A stretch of DNA of 64,000 nt from CAYJLF01 sp964371055 (GTDB lineage Bacteria > Eisenbacteria > RBG-16-71-46 > CAIMUX01), in the NCBI GenBank assembly GCA_964371055.1, contig CAYJLF010000016.1:1-64000 (forward strand), read 5' to 3'. Within the stretch, counting starts at the first letter, position 1. Every line of letters starts with the position of its first letter. Under the pieces are notes generated by a model, which was not told the DNA's origin, made no database searches, and saw only the letters and a list, made by a program, of their open reading frames with translations. The position numbers and the translations under genes are program-made. Shown piece after piece: positions 18,278 to 27,193 of this stretch.

Positions 18278-19378
18278 ATGGCGCTACGGTTGCCCGCGTC
18301 GATCCGACGTGCCGCGCTGGCCGCATTCCAGCGGGAGACGCGCCGCCTTCATGATCTCCGCTATCTCTTCCTCGAGATCACGCGAGACTGCAACCTGCGG
18401 TGCGCGCACTGCGGGAGCGACTGTCGGCGCGAATCCGACGGTCCGCAGCTGGAACCGCCGGAGTTGCTCCCGGTCCTCCGCGCCATCCGCGACCGGTTCG
18501 GGTCTCGCCGCGTGTTCGTGGCGATGACGGGAGGCGAGCCTCTCTGCCATCCGCGGGTCTTCGAACTGGGATCGGTCGTGACGTCGCTCGGGTTTCCCTG
18601 GGGAATGGTGACCAACGGATTCGCCTGGTCGCCGGATACCGTGGCGCGCGCCCGCGCCGCCGGAATGCAGGGCGTCACGATCAGCCTGGACGGGACCGAG
18701 GCGGAACATGACTGGCTGCGAGGCGTTGCCGGATCGTACCGCCGCGCGATGCGAACGATCCGCCTTCTCGCGTCCGAGGACTGGATCGCCACCGTCGATG
18801 TCGTCACCTGTGTCCACCCCCGAAACCTCCACCGGCTCGAGGAGATCCGCGCGTCGCTGCGGGCGCATGGCGTGCGATCCTGGAGGCTGTTCACGATCTC
18901 TCCGATGGGCCGGGCGATCGGGAGGACGGAGCTCTTCCTCGACGCCGCGGGATACCAGGACCTCCTCCGGCAGATTCTGCGATGGCGGCGGGAAGACGGG
19001 CCGTCCGTCCGTCTCTCCGAATCAGGCTATCTGGGGCCGCGATTCGAGTGCCGCGTCCGGAACGGACCCTACTTCTGCGCGGCGGGGATCCAGATCGCCG
19101 GCATCCACGCGAACGGCGACATCGCGGCCTGCCCGAACATCGATCCCGGATTCGTCCAGGGGAACATCGCCCACGACGATTTCCTTGAGCGGTGGGACCG
19201 GGGATACGCGCCGTTTCGGAACCGTGACTGGATGCGATCGCGATGCGGGGAATGCGCCGGCTGCGGGGAGTGGTCGCTCTGCCGCGGCAACTCGTTTCAC
19301 CTGTGGCGTGCGGATGGCACGCGACCGGGAATCTGCCATCTGCGGGACTACGAACTGGGCGCGCCGGGGCTGGGTTGA
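18278..19378 (+). CDS. radical SAM/SPASM enzyme of the rSAM/lipoprotein pair
   Basis: A 366-residue radical SAM enzyme. The [4Fe-4S] site is C38-x3-C42-x2-C45 (CNLRCAHC), followed by MTGGEPL and the SISLDG-type strand TISLDGTEAEHDWLRG. The C-terminal part has a SPASM-like cysteine array (CAAG, CPNIDPGFVQGNI, then CGECAGCGEWSLC) for auxiliary clusters. It matches TIGR04133-type enzymes found next to small lipoproteins; its neighbour is such a lipoprotein. It probably modifies a peptide side chain, with the target unproven. GGAAGGGACC precedes the ATG. Confidence 0.85.
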   Translation: MALRLPASIRRAALAAFQRETRRLHDLRYLFLEITRDCNLRCAHCGSDCRRESDGPQLEPPELLPVLRAIRDRFGSRRVFVAMTGGEPLCHPRVFELGSVVTSLGFPWGMVTNGFAWSPDTVARARAAGMQGVTISLDGTEAEHDWLRGVAGSYRRAMRTIRLLASEDWIATVDVVTCVHPRNLHRLEEIRASLRAHGVRSWRLFTISPMGRAIGRTELFLDAAGYQDLLRQILRWRREDGPSVRLSESGYLGPRFECRVRNGPYFCAAGIQIAGIHANGDIAACPNIDPGFVQGNIAHDDFLERWDRGYAPFRNRDWMRSRCGECAGCGEWSLCRGNSFHLWRADGTRPGICHLRDYELGAPGLG

Positions 19379-19394
19379 ACGGATGGAGAGGATC

Positions 19395-19427
19395 GGCGGC
19401 CATCCGCCGGGGAGACGGGTGGCCGCC
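19395..19427. terminator. weak terminator-like hairpin
   Basis: An 8-bp stem (GGCGGCCA with TGGCCGCC, 17-base loop) lies just after the radical SAM gene, in the 136-base convergent gap before the minus-strand cyclophilin. There is no T-run. The same gap holds a direct repeat of CTGAGAGGATCC near 19490-19517. Confidence 0.3.
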
Positions 19428-19514
19428 GCAAGACGATCCCGGGGCGAACCGGCGGAGGCCGCGCTCTGTTCGCGCCGCGCCCGACGGGCGCTGAGAGGAT
19501 CCGCTGAGAGGATC

Positions 19515-20174
19515 CTACGGCAGGATCTCTGCCTTCTTGATGTAGTCGAGGTTCGGGAAGCTCTTGATCAGGTAGGCGTTCCCCTCGGCTTGGATGCGTC
19601 CCTGATCCGGACCCTGGCCGCGCGGCGCGCCCTCGCCGTACCCCTTGAAGAGGGAGTCGACGACCTTCATCCCCGCCTCGTCCACGGTGCCGAACGGAGC
19701 GAAGCCCTGGGAGTCGAGACTGCTGTTGTCCTTGTAGTTGATGAAGATCTGCGTGGTGCGGGTATTCGGCCCGCCCATCGCGTAGGTCACGAAGCCGCGC
19801 TTGTTGCTCTGCTTGACGGGATCGTCCTGGATCCGCGCGGGCCGGAGCTTCTCAGAAATCTTCGGGTCTCCGTTGATGCCGAACTGAGCCATGAAGTTGT
19901 CGAGCACGCGGAAGAAGCGGCAGTCGTTATAGAAGCCGTTCTTGACGAGGTTGTAGAACCGGTCGGCCCCGAGCGGCGCCCACTCGCGGTTCACCACGAC
20001 GACGAAGTCCCCCTTGCTGGTGGTGAACTTGGCCTTGTAGGTGGCCGGAGCCTTCTGGGTCATCTCCGGGCTGTTCGGATTCATCAGGGCGGACCCTCCC
20101 TTTCCGGTATCGGCCGCGAACGCGAGGCCGGCGGCGAAGAGGAGCGCCAGCGCACCCGCCATAGAACGCTTCAT
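19515..20174 (-). CDS. exported cyclophilin-type peptidyl-prolyl isomerase
   Basis: A 219-residue PPIase with signal peptide MKRSMAGALALLFAAGLAFA. The cyclophilin core is recognisable but divergent: FYNDCRFFRVLDNFMAQFGI (FHRV is FFRV), GFVTYAMGGPNTRTTQIFIN and GFAPFGTVDEAGMKVVDSL. It resembles the peptidylprolyl isomerases with GYGEGAPRGQGPDQGRI near the end that occur in several phyla. The ATG at 20174 has GGAAGGAGAT upstream; the longer frame extending back over hydF is antisense sequence. It lies just downstream of the hydrogenase operon, separated by 179 bases. Confidence 0.88.
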   Translation of the reverse strand: MKRSMAGALALLFAAGLAFAADTGKGGSALMNPNSPEMTQKAPATYKAKFTTSKGDFVVVVNREWAPLGADRFYNLVKNGFYNDCRFFRVLDNFMAQFGINGDPKISEKLRPARIQDDPVKQSNKRGFVTYAMGGPNTRTTQIFINYKDNSSLDSQGFAPFGTVDEAGMKVVDSLFKGYGEGAPRGQGPDQGRIQAEGNAYLIKSFPNLDYIKKAEILP

Positions 20175-20353
20175 GATTCGATCTCCTTCCTGCCTGGATG
20201 ACGGATCTGGAATGCGATTCCGGAAGGGTAGCAAAACCCTCTCCCCGTTCAAACCCCAAGCCGTCCGACCGGGTCCACGCCGGCCGACCGACACGCTCTC
20301 CGGGAGCGCCTCCTGCCCCGATGCACGGAGCCAGGTGCCTTTACCCAATGCGG

Positions 20354-21613
20354 TTAGCTGGGTGCTGCTCCCCCGCCGGAGGGGGGACGCGCCGCCGCCC
20401 GGTAGATCTCCATCGCCTCCGGGAACGGGGCGAGAGCCCGCTCGAAAACTCCCAGCGACCAGGCAATCGCCATCCCGAAGTTCGTGATCGGGACCCCCGC
20501 CCGGCGCGCGCGCAGGACCCGGGAGAGGACCTCGCGCCGGTTCCACATGCACGCGCCGCAGTGAACGACCAACCGGTAGCCCGGCAGGTCGTCCGGCCAA
20601 TCCCTCCCCTGCGTGTTGACGATCTCGAGCCGACCCCCCACGTACTGGGTCAACCAGCGCGGGATCTTCACCCGTGCGATGTCGTCGCCGATCGGATGGT
20701 GCGAACAGGCATCTGCGATGAGGACCTTGTCGCCCGGGCGGAGCCGTTCGATCGCCAGCGCCCCGCGCACGAACTCGACCAGATCTCCCTTGTAGCGAGA
20801 GAAGAGGATCGAGAACGAGGTCATGGGAACATCGTCCGGGGTATCGCCCGCGACCTTGAGGAAGGCCTGAGAATCGGTGACGACCAGCGCGGGCGGTTTG
20901 CGCAGCGACGCCAGCGCCTCCCTCAATTCGCGCTCCTTGACCACCAGACACCAGGCATCGTGATCCAAGAGGTCGCGGATCGTCTGCACCTGCGGGAGGA
21001 TCAGGCGTCCCTTCGGCGCCTCCTGATCGATCGGCACCACCAGGACGACCGGCTCGCCCGGCCCCACCAGATCGCCCAGAATGGTCGGCGGGTTGACGAA
21101 GTCCTCCGGGGCGCGATCGATCAGCACGCCGCGCAGGTCATCCATTCCTTCGCCGCGCGACGCGACGGTCCCCAGATGAGGGACCCCCGACGCCTTCAAT
21201 TCGGCCACGACCTCCACGGACGGGCTCGCCAGATCTCTCTTGTTGAAGACGACGACGACCGGGGTGCCGCGCTCCTTCAAGTCATGGAGGATCTCCCGCT
21301 CGAAGTCTCCCCACGCATCTCCGACCGCCACGATGATCCCCAGGTCGGTCCGATCGAGGATCTGGCGCGTCTTCTGCACCCGCATCCCGCCGAGATCCCC
21401 CGTGTCGTCGACCCCGGCCGTGTCGATGAAGACGACCGGGCCGAGCGGAAGGAGCTCCATCGGCTTCTCCACCGGGTCGGTGGTCGTGCCGGCCACAGCG
21501 GAGACGATCGACACCTGCTGCCGCGTGAGCGCATTCAGGATCGATGACTTCCCCACATTGCGCCGCCCGAAGAGACCGATGTGCAGGCGGACGCCGCGCG
21601 GCGCCGTTCTCAT
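20354..21613 (-). CDS. hydF: [FeFe]-hydrogenase maturation GTPase HydF
   Basis: A 419-residue scaffold that assembles and delivers the [2Fe] subcluster to HydA. The GTPase domain has the P-loop GRRNVGKSS (16-24), TTTDP (43-47), DTAG (64-67) and NKRD (124-127). The C-terminal cluster-binding part has C303-S-H-H and H351-C352-GA-C355, matching the conserved HydF CxHx(n)HCxxC pattern. It is the last gene of the hydrogenase operon and overlaps aspA by ATGA, with a strong GGGGAGGGGGG upstream. Confidence 0.96.
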   Translation of the reverse strand: MRTAPRGVRLHIGLFGRRNVGKSSILNALTRQQVSIVSAVAGTTTDPVEKPMELLPLGPVVFIDTAGVDDTGDLGGMRVQKTRQILDRTDLGIIVAVGDAWGDFEREILHDLKERGTPVVVVFNKRDLASPSVEVVAELKASGVPHLGTVASRGEGMDDLRGVLIDRAPEDFVNPPTILGDLVGPGEPVVLVVPIDQEAPKGRLILPQVQTIRDLLDHDAWCLVVKERELREALASLRKPPALVVTDSQAFLKVAGDTPDDVPMTSFSILFSRYKGDLVEFVRGALAIERLRPGDKVLIADACSHHPIGDDIARVKIPRWLTQYVGGRLEIVNTQGRDWPDDLPGYRLVVHCGACMWNRREVLSRVLRARRAGVPITNFGMAIAWSLGVFERALAPFPEAMEIYRAAARPPSGGGAAPS

Positions 21614-23070
21614 CCCTCGCCCCCCTCCCCGCCCCCGGGGCCGCGCCCCGATGCGGATCCGCCCTCGGCCCAGCCCAGCCGCAGAACCGCCTCGGGCGAC
21701 GTCAGCTCGGCATAGCGTTCCGGCGTCACGAACCCGTCGCGGATCGCCACTTCCCGGATCGTCCGGCCCGTCGCGCGGGCGCGCTCCGCGAGCAGCGCCG
21801 CCCGGGCGTACCCGATCTCCGGCAGGAGCGCGGTCACGGTGGCGGTCGCTCCGTCGACCGCGCGCGCACAGCGGGCCGCGTCGGCGGTCATCTCCTCGAC
21901 GCAGTGCTCGCGCAGGATCCGCGCCGAGCGCTCCAGCAGCTCGATCGCGCCGAGCAGCGCATCGGCCACGAGCGGAAGGAAAGGATTCAGCTCCAGGCTT
22001 CCGAGCGCTGCCGCCTGCGCGATCTCCTGGTCCGACGCCATCACGCGCAGGGCGGCCTGGGAGACCGCCTCCGGAATGACGGGATTCACCTTGCCCGGCA
22101 TGATGGACGAGCCGGCCTGCCGCTGTGGCAGGCGGATCTCCCCGAGCCCCGCATCGGGTCCGCTGGCCAGCAGGCGCAGATCACCCGAGACCTTGAGCAG
22201 GTTGACGGCGCACGCCTTGAGGATGCCGCTGACTTCCACGAAGACGTCGGCGTTCTGCGTCGCTTCGACCAGATTCTCGGCCCGCGCCAGACCCAGCCCG
22301 GTGATCGCACGCAGATGCTCCGTGGCGCGGAAGATGAAACGGCGCGGCGCGCCGAGACCGGTGCCGATCGCGGTGCCCCCGAGGTTGACCACCCGAAGCC
22401 GCTCCTCGCACTTGTAGATCCGCCAGCGATCGCGGCCGAAGGCCTCCGCGTAGGCCGACATCTCCCGCCCCAAGGTCGTGAGAACCGCATCCTGGTACTG
22501 GGTGCGCCCCACCTTGACGATCGCCGCGAACTCCTTTTCCTTCCGCTGGAACGACTCCTGCAATGCCACGACGGAGCGTTCCAGCCGTCGCAGGAGATGG
22601 ATCGCCGCCACCCGAACGGCGGTCGGATAGGTATCGTTCGTCGACTGGTGGAGATTGAGATCGTCCATCGGGTGCAACAGGTCGTAACCGCCCGGCCCGC
22701 GTCCCAGGAGGCAGAGCGCGCGGTTGGCCAGGACCTCGTTGACGTTCATGTTGGTCGAGGTGCCGGCCCCGCCTTGCAGGGCGTCGACCCGGATCTCGGC
22801 GTCGAGCTCTCCGCGCATCATCTCGCCGCACGCGGATTCGATCGCGGTCATGACCCGGTCGTCCCAGCGCCCCAGCTCGTGGTTCGCCCGCGCGCAGGCC
22901 AGCTTGACCGCGCCGAAGGCATGGATCAACTCCGGGTGAACAGGGCGTCCACAGAGCGGGAAGTTCTCCACCGCCCGCGCCGTGTGGATCCCCCAGAGCG
23001 CATCGACCGGGATCTCGCGCCCTCCCAGGAGATCCTCCTCGCGGCGAAGTCGGTTCGATGAGTCACTCAC
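21610..23070 (-). CDS. aspA: aspartate ammonia-lyase in the hydrogenase maturation operon
   Basis: A fumarase/aspartase-superfamily enzyme of about 486 residues, converting aspartate to fumarate and ammonia. Visible motifs are GAGTSTNMNVNEVLANRA, HPMDDLNLHQSTND and the signature loop GSSIMPGKVNPV. The C-terminus has the REVA and LTSPE segments of aspartases. A GTG at 23070 is favoured by GGGAGG four bases upstream; an ATG at 23091 that overlaps the hydG stop as TGATG is the alternative. Aspartases occur in other hydEFG clusters; local ammonia supply for making the bridging azadithiolate ligand is an attractive but inferred role. Confidence 0.92.
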   Translation of the reverse strand: MSDSSNRLRREEDLLGGREIPVDALWGIHTARAVENFPLCGRPVHPELIHAFGAVKLACARANHELGRWDDRVMTAIESACGEMMRGELDAEIRVDALQGGAGTSTNMNVNEVLANRALCLLGRGPGGYDLLHPMDDLNLHQSTNDTYPTAVRVAAIHLLRRLERSVVALQESFQRKEKEFAAIVKVGRTQYQDAVLTTLGREMSAYAEAFGRDRWRIYKCEERLRVVNLGGTAIGTGLGAPRRFIFRATEHLRAITGLGLARAENLVEATQNADVFVEVSGILKACAVNLLKVSGDLRLLASGPDAGLGEIRLPQRQAGSSIMPGKVNPVIPEAVSQAALRVMASDQEIAQAAALGSLELNPFLPLVADALLGAIELLERSARILREHCVEEMTADAARCARAVDGATATVTALLPEIGYARAALLAERARATGRTIREVAIRDGFVTPERYAELTSPEAVLRLGWAEGGSASGRGPGGGEGGEG

Positions 23071-23090
23071 GTCGCCTCCCGCCAGAGCCA

Positions 23091-24503
23091 TCAGAAGTAG
23101 AGGTCCCGCTCGCCGGCCGTCCGGATCCGGTGCAGCCGGTCGAGGAGTTCGTCCTTCAACGGACCCTCGGGGAGCGCGGCCAACTCGCTCGCGATCTTCG
23201 CCTCGCCGGCCGCGCGGGTTTCCGGTGTCGCGTAGTCCATCAGGTACTCCAAGAGCGTGGTGAGGGCGTTCGGTGTGCAGTACCGCTTGATGAAGCCCGG
23301 GATGGCGAACTCCATGAAGTGCTCCCCGGTCCGCCCCAGCCGGTAGCAGGCGGTGCAGAAGCTGGGGATGTAGCCGTCCGTGACCAGCTCACGCATCACC
23401 TCGTCCAGAGTCCGGATGTCCCCGATCTCGAACTGCTCCCGCTCCATGCACTGCGCGTCTCCCGCCTCGGTGTAGCCGCCCAGCTCGATCCGGGTGCCGG
23501 CGTCGATCTGCGAGACTCCGAACGACATCGCCTGCCGGCGCAGGTCGGCCTCCTCCCGCGCCGTCAGGATCAATCCCGTGTACGGCACCGCCAGCCGCAG
23601 AATCGCGATCAGGCGCAGGAACTCAGGATCGGTCACATGCCAGGTCTCCGCCAACCGGACCCCGGAGGCGGGACGCATCCGCGGGAAAGAGATCGTGTGG
23701 GGGCCGACTCCATAGCGCTCCTGCAGGTGCAGGGCGTGCCGGACCAGGCCCAGCACCTCGAAGCGCCAGTCGTGGAGCCCGAAGAGGGCCCCGATGCCGA
23801 CATCGTCGCAGCCCGACTCCATCGCCCGGCTGAGCGCATCGAGACGCCAGAGGTAGTCTCCCTTCCGGGTCGACGGCGGGTGCACCTCGGCAAAGGTCGC
23901 GTGGTGGTAGGTCTCCTGGAAGATCTGGTAGGTGCCGATCCCCGACGCCTTGATCGTCCGAAACCCTTCGTGGTCGAAGGGCGCGGCGTTGATATTGACC
24001 CGCCGGATCTCCCCGTGCCCGACCCTGACCTCGTAGACCTCGCGCACCGCCTGCGCGATGAACTCGGGGCTGTAGCTCGGATGCTCGCCGAAGACCAGAA
24101 TCAGCCGCTTGTGCCCTTTGTTCTCCAGCGCGACCACCTGGCGCCGGATCTCCGTGGTGTCCAGGGTGCGCCGGACCGCATCCTGGTTGCTGCGGCGGAA
24201 TCCGCAGTAGGCGCAGTCGTTCGTGCACTCGTTGCCGATGTAGAGCGGTGCGAAGAGGACGATCCGGTTGCCGTAAACCGTCTCCTTCAGCGTGCGCGCG
24301 GCGGCGAAGATCTCCTCGGTCAAGGCCGGATCGTCAACCCGGACGAGGAGCGCGGTCTCCTCCACCGAGAGCGGATGCTTGCCGAGGCTCTTCTCGATGA
24401 TCTCGCGCACCTGGCCGCGGTCCGGCTGCGGGCGTGCGACGAGGCTGGTCAGGTAAGCGTCGTCGATGAAGTCGACGGCGGCTTCGCTCAGTCTGGTGTT
24501 CAT
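23091..24503 (-). CDS. hydG: [FeFe]-hydrogenase maturation tyrosine lyase HydG
   Basis: A 470-residue radical SAM enzyme that splits tyrosine to give the CO and CN ligands of the H-cluster. The SAM cluster motif is C93-x3-C97-x2-C100 (CTNDCAYC). The auxiliary cluster motif is complete: C383-x2-C386-x22-C409, which distinguishes HydG from ThiH. The ATG at 24503 follows AAGGAAAT and lies ten bases after hydE; the longer upstream frame overlaps hydE and is not used. The protein is full length. Confidence 0.96.
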   Translation of the reverse strand: MNTRLSEAAVDFIDDAYLTSLVARPQPDRGQVREIIEKSLGKHPLSVEETALLVRVDDPALTEEIFAAARTLKETVYGNRIVLFAPLYIGNECTNDCAYCGFRRSNQDAVRRTLDTTEIRRQVVALENKGHKRLILVFGEHPSYSPEFIAQAVREVYEVRVGHGEIRRVNINAAPFDHEGFRTIKASGIGTYQIFQETYHHATFAEVHPPSTRKGDYLWRLDALSRAMESGCDDVGIGALFGLHDWRFEVLGLVRHALHLQERYGVGPHTISFPRMRPASGVRLAETWHVTDPEFLRLIAILRLAVPYTGLILTAREEADLRRQAMSFGVSQIDAGTRIELGGYTEAGDAQCMEREQFEIGDIRTLDEVMRELVTDGYIPSFCTACYRLGRTGEHFMEFAIPGFIKRYCTPNALTTLLEYLMDYATPETRAAGEAKIASELAALPEGPLKDELLDRLHRIRTAGERDLYF

Positions 24504-24513
24504 TTGATTTCCT

Positions 24514-25617
24514 TCATTCCTGGAAGTCGCCGGCGACGGCCGATCCCGCTTCCGGAGGGCCGGAGATACGAGCGTCCCGGGCCCGCCGCGCCGGCGAGTC
24601 ACCCCGCCCCGCGCCAATCGTGCGCCCGAGGGCGGAGATCTGACCGCGCAGGCTCCGATGGATCACTTCGGCCGTTTCCGTCAGACAGGCCTTGCCGGGG
24701 TAGATCTCGTACGCGATCCGATATTCAGGTGGAGTCAGGTTCGGCATGACGATGTTCGCGCCACGCCGCAGACCGAGTTCCCGCCCCTGCACCTGGTCGA
24801 TCGTGGCGAGCGCGGTGGTGCTGGGGATGTTGCTGGCCGGACAGACCAGCCGGGTCAGCGCCACCGCCTTCAGCGTGGTCAGTTCGTCGTTGGGCACCTG
24901 CGCTTCGTCCGGAGCCCGTGTCATCGATTGTCCGAGGGGCGTGCCGGGATGAGGGATGTACGGCCCGACGCCGATCATGTCGAGGTCGAGATCCCGGAAC
25001 CGGAGGATGTCCTCCGCGAGGTCTGCCCACGACTGGCCGGGGATGCCGACCATCACGCCGCTGCCGATCTCGTACCCCTGCTCCCGCAATCGACGCAGTT
25101 GCGCAAAACGATCGGATGCTCTCCCGCCGAGAGACGGATGGATCCGCTCGTAGAGCTCGTGGTTGGTCGTCTCGAAGCGCAAGAGGTAGCGATCCGCCCC
25201 GGCCTGTCGCCAGAGGAGCGTCTCTTCGTCCCGCCGCTCCCCCAGGCTGAGGGTGATCGCCAGCGCCGTCTCGTTCCGGATACGGCCCACCACGCCAGCG
25301 ACCCATCCGGCCGTCGCGCCGTAGTCCTCCCCCGACTGCAGCACAATCGTGCCGTAGCCGAACCGCACCGCTTGCCGGGCACAGGCCAGGATCTCGTCCT
25401 CGGTCATCCGATACCGGCGGACGGCGTCATTGTCCCGGCGGATCCCGCAATAGCCGCAGAGGCGGACGCAGTGGTTGGAGAACTCGATCAGGCCGCGGAG
25501 ATGCACCGCATCGCCCACCGATTCCCGTCGCACGCGATCGGCGCGGGTCCAGAGTTCCTCGAGCCGCGACGCGTCCGTCTCGCGGAGCCAAGCGAGAATG
25601 CTGTCGCGATCGATCAT
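24514..25617 (-). CDS. hydE: [FeFe]-hydrogenase maturation radical SAM protein HydE
   Basis: A 367-residue radical SAM enzyme acting on the HydG-derived Fe-Cys synthon in H-cluster assembly. The cluster motif is C50-x3-C54-x2-C57 (CVRLCGYC), followed by the conserved block TIVLQSGED and the barrel strands LRFETTNHELYERIHP, GVMVGIPGQSWADLAEDI and IGVGPYIPHPGTPL. The ATG at 25617 overlaps the stop of the REC/HK gene as ATGA. Length and motifs are typical. Confidence 0.96.
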   Translation of the reverse strand: MIDRDSILAWLRETDASRLEELWTRADRVRRESVGDAVHLRGLIEFSNHCVRLCGYCGIRRDNDAVRRYRMTEDEILACARQAVRFGYGTIVLQSGEDYGATAGWVAGVVGRIRNETALAITLSLGERRDEETLLWRQAGADRYLLRFETTNHELYERIHPSLGGRASDRFAQLRRLREQGYEIGSGVMVGIPGQSWADLAEDILRFRDLDLDMIGVGPYIPHPGTPLGQSMTRAPDEAQVPNDELTTLKAVALTRLVCPASNIPSTTALATIDQVQGRELGLRRGANIVMPNLTPPEYRIAYEIYPGKACLTETAEVIHRSLRGQISALGRTIGAGRGDSPARRARDARISGPPEAGSAVAGDFQE

Positions 25618-26801
25618 GCTCGCCCCGTCTCCCCCAGGCCGGTCTCGGCCAGCAGTTCCGATCCGGGCGAGGTACCGAGCTCGACCGTGAAGGTCGTCCC
25701 GACGTCGGGCTCGCTCTGCACCGTGACATCGCCGCCGTAGAGGCGCGCCAGTTTGCGCAGAATGGAAAGGCCCAGTCCGCTCCCCAGCACGTTGCGCGTC
25801 TTGTCGTTCTTGATCCGGACGAACTCCTGGAAGAGGCGTCCGCACTCCTCCGCCGTCATCCCGATGCCGGTGTCCGACACCCGGATCGTCGCCCGCTCCC
25901 CTTCGGACTCCAGCCGGATGTCGACCCGGCCGCCGTCCCGGTTGTACTTCACCGCGTTGGTGAGCAGGTTGTTCAGGATGATTTCCATCTCGCCGCGGTC
26001 GGCGGTCATCGCCACCGGCCCCGGCGCGGTCAGCTCGATCGCGATGCCGCGCGCCTGGGCTTCGGACCGCACCAACTCGATCGCCCCCTGGGCCATCTCC
26101 CGCAGGTCGAGCGGCGCCAGTTCACGCTTCTTCTGCCCCGACTCGAGGCGGGTCAGGTCGAGGAGGTCCATGATCAGCTTGCGCATCCCCTCGATCCGCA
26201 CCAGGCTCCGATCGATCGCATGGTCGTAGACCGCGGCCTGATCTCCGGCCGTGCGGTCCTTGAGGATGTAGAGGTACCCCTGGATCGCGGCCAGCGGCGC
26301 CTTCAGCTCGTGCACGATGACGGAGAGAAGCTGGAAGCGGACCTGCCGCTTCTCCTGCGCCAGGCGCCGCGTCTCGCGCGTCAGGAGCAGGTGCCGGGTC
26401 GACTTGCTGATCACCGCCCGCAGCTCCTCGGGGGTGAACGGCTTGGCCAGGAAGTCGTAGGCGCCCCGCTTGGTCGCGAGGACCGCGTTCTCCAGCGTGG
26501 CGTAGGCCGTCATCATCACGGTCAGAAACTGCGGCGCCGGCTGCCGCTCGGACAGCCGCGCGAGCAGTTCCACCCCCGACATCCCCGGCAGCTGGTGATC
26601 GAGCAGGACGATGTCAGGTTCGTGGCGGTCGATCAGCTCCAGCCCCTCCTCGGCGCTACCCGCCTCCTCGACCTCGAACCGGAACTCCCCCTCGATATCG
26701 GGCAGTTGCAGGATCAGACGGGAAAGGGCACGGCCGACGGCGGCCCGCATCGGAGCCTCGTCCTCGATCATCAGAACACGCAGCGTCTGCATCGGCGTCA
26801 C
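25614..26801 (-). CDS. receiver-histidine kinase hybrid (REC-HisKA-HATPase)
   Basis: A 395-residue cytoplasmic signalling protein. The N-terminal receiver has the acidic pair near residues 13-15, phosphoacceptor D68 (IVLLDHQLPG) and K120. It is followed by a dimerisation helix with H164 (VIVHELKAPLAAIQGY) and an HATPase with N-box EIILNNLLTNAVKYN, G1 VSDTGIGM and G2 GSGLGLSI. There is no sensor or membrane segment, so input is presumably phosphorylation of the receiver, for example by the adjacent HydS kinase. It overlaps genes on both sides by ATGA. Confidence 0.9.
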   Translation of the reverse strand: MTPMQTLRVLMIEDEAPMRAAVGRALSRLILQLPDIEGEFRFEVEEAGSAEEGLELIDRHEPDIVLLDHQLPGMSGVELLARLSERQPAPQFLTVMMTAYATLENAVLATKRGAYDFLAKPFTPEELRAVISKSTRHLLLTRETRRLAQEKRQVRFQLLSVIVHELKAPLAAIQGYLYILKDRTAGDQAAVYDHAIDRSLVRIEGMRKLIMDLLDLTRLESGQKKRELAPLDLREMAQGAIELVRSEAQARGIAIELTAPGPVAMTADRGEMEIILNNLLTNAVKYNRDGGRVDIRLESEGERATIRVSDTGIGMTAEECGRLFQEFVRIKNDKTRNVLGSGLGLSILRKLARLYGGDVTVQSEPDVGTTFTVELGTSPGSELLAETGLGETGRA

Positions 26802-27193
26802 CGTTGCAGCAGGCGGTCGATCTCGCGCCGCAGCTGTTCGAACCGGACCGGCTTGTTGAGAAGGGCATCCGCCTTGACCCAGCCCTTCTCCGCCTCCGTG
26901 GCGGAGGAGAAGTCGAGGCCGGTCTCGCTCGTGACGCCGGTGACCATGATCACCGGAACGGGCGGCTGCCGCTTCTTCAGCCGGTAGCTGAGCAGGAAGC
27001 CTCCGTCCATGTGCTCCATCATCAGATCGACGATCGCCAGATCCGGCGCCAGCGTCTCGAGCGTCTTCAGCGCGTTCGCCTCGCCATCCACCGCCACCAC
27101 GGTGAATCCCGCCGCCTCGAGCTGCAGCACGAGCTGCGAGCGAAAGTCCTCATCATCGTCGACGACCAGGATGGTCTGGCCCGTTTCCGTCAT
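26798..27193 (-). CDS. stand-alone response-regulator receiver protein
   Basis: A 131-residue single-domain receiver: acidic pocket DDDED (12-16), phosphoacceptor D56 (LAIVDLMMEHMDGG), a T/S at 85 and K114 (LLNKPV). There is no output domain. An insertion around residues 88-110 (TSETGLDFSSATEAEKGWVK) lengthens the alpha4 region. It sits between the HydS kinase and the REC/HK hybrid and overlaps both as ATGA, so it probably shuttles phosphate between them or binds an unlinked target. Confidence 0.9.
   Translation of the reverse strand: MTETGQTILVVDDDEDFRSQLVLQLEAAGFTVVAVDGEANALKTLETLAPDLAIVDLMMEHMDGGFLLSYRLKKRQPPVPVIMVTGVTSETGLDFSSATEAEKGWVKADALLNKPVRFEQLRREIDRLLQR

Noticed and set aside
18278..19378. 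The radical SAM/SPASM gene as a PQQ or mycofactocin maturase
   Set aside because: No precursor peptide or pathway genes are nearby, and the lipoprotein neighbour fits the rSAM/lipoprotein pair better.
20175..20951. N-terminal extension of the cyclophilin at 19515-20174
   Set aside because: It would overlap hydF in another frame; the real start is an ATG with a good ribosome site and signal peptide.
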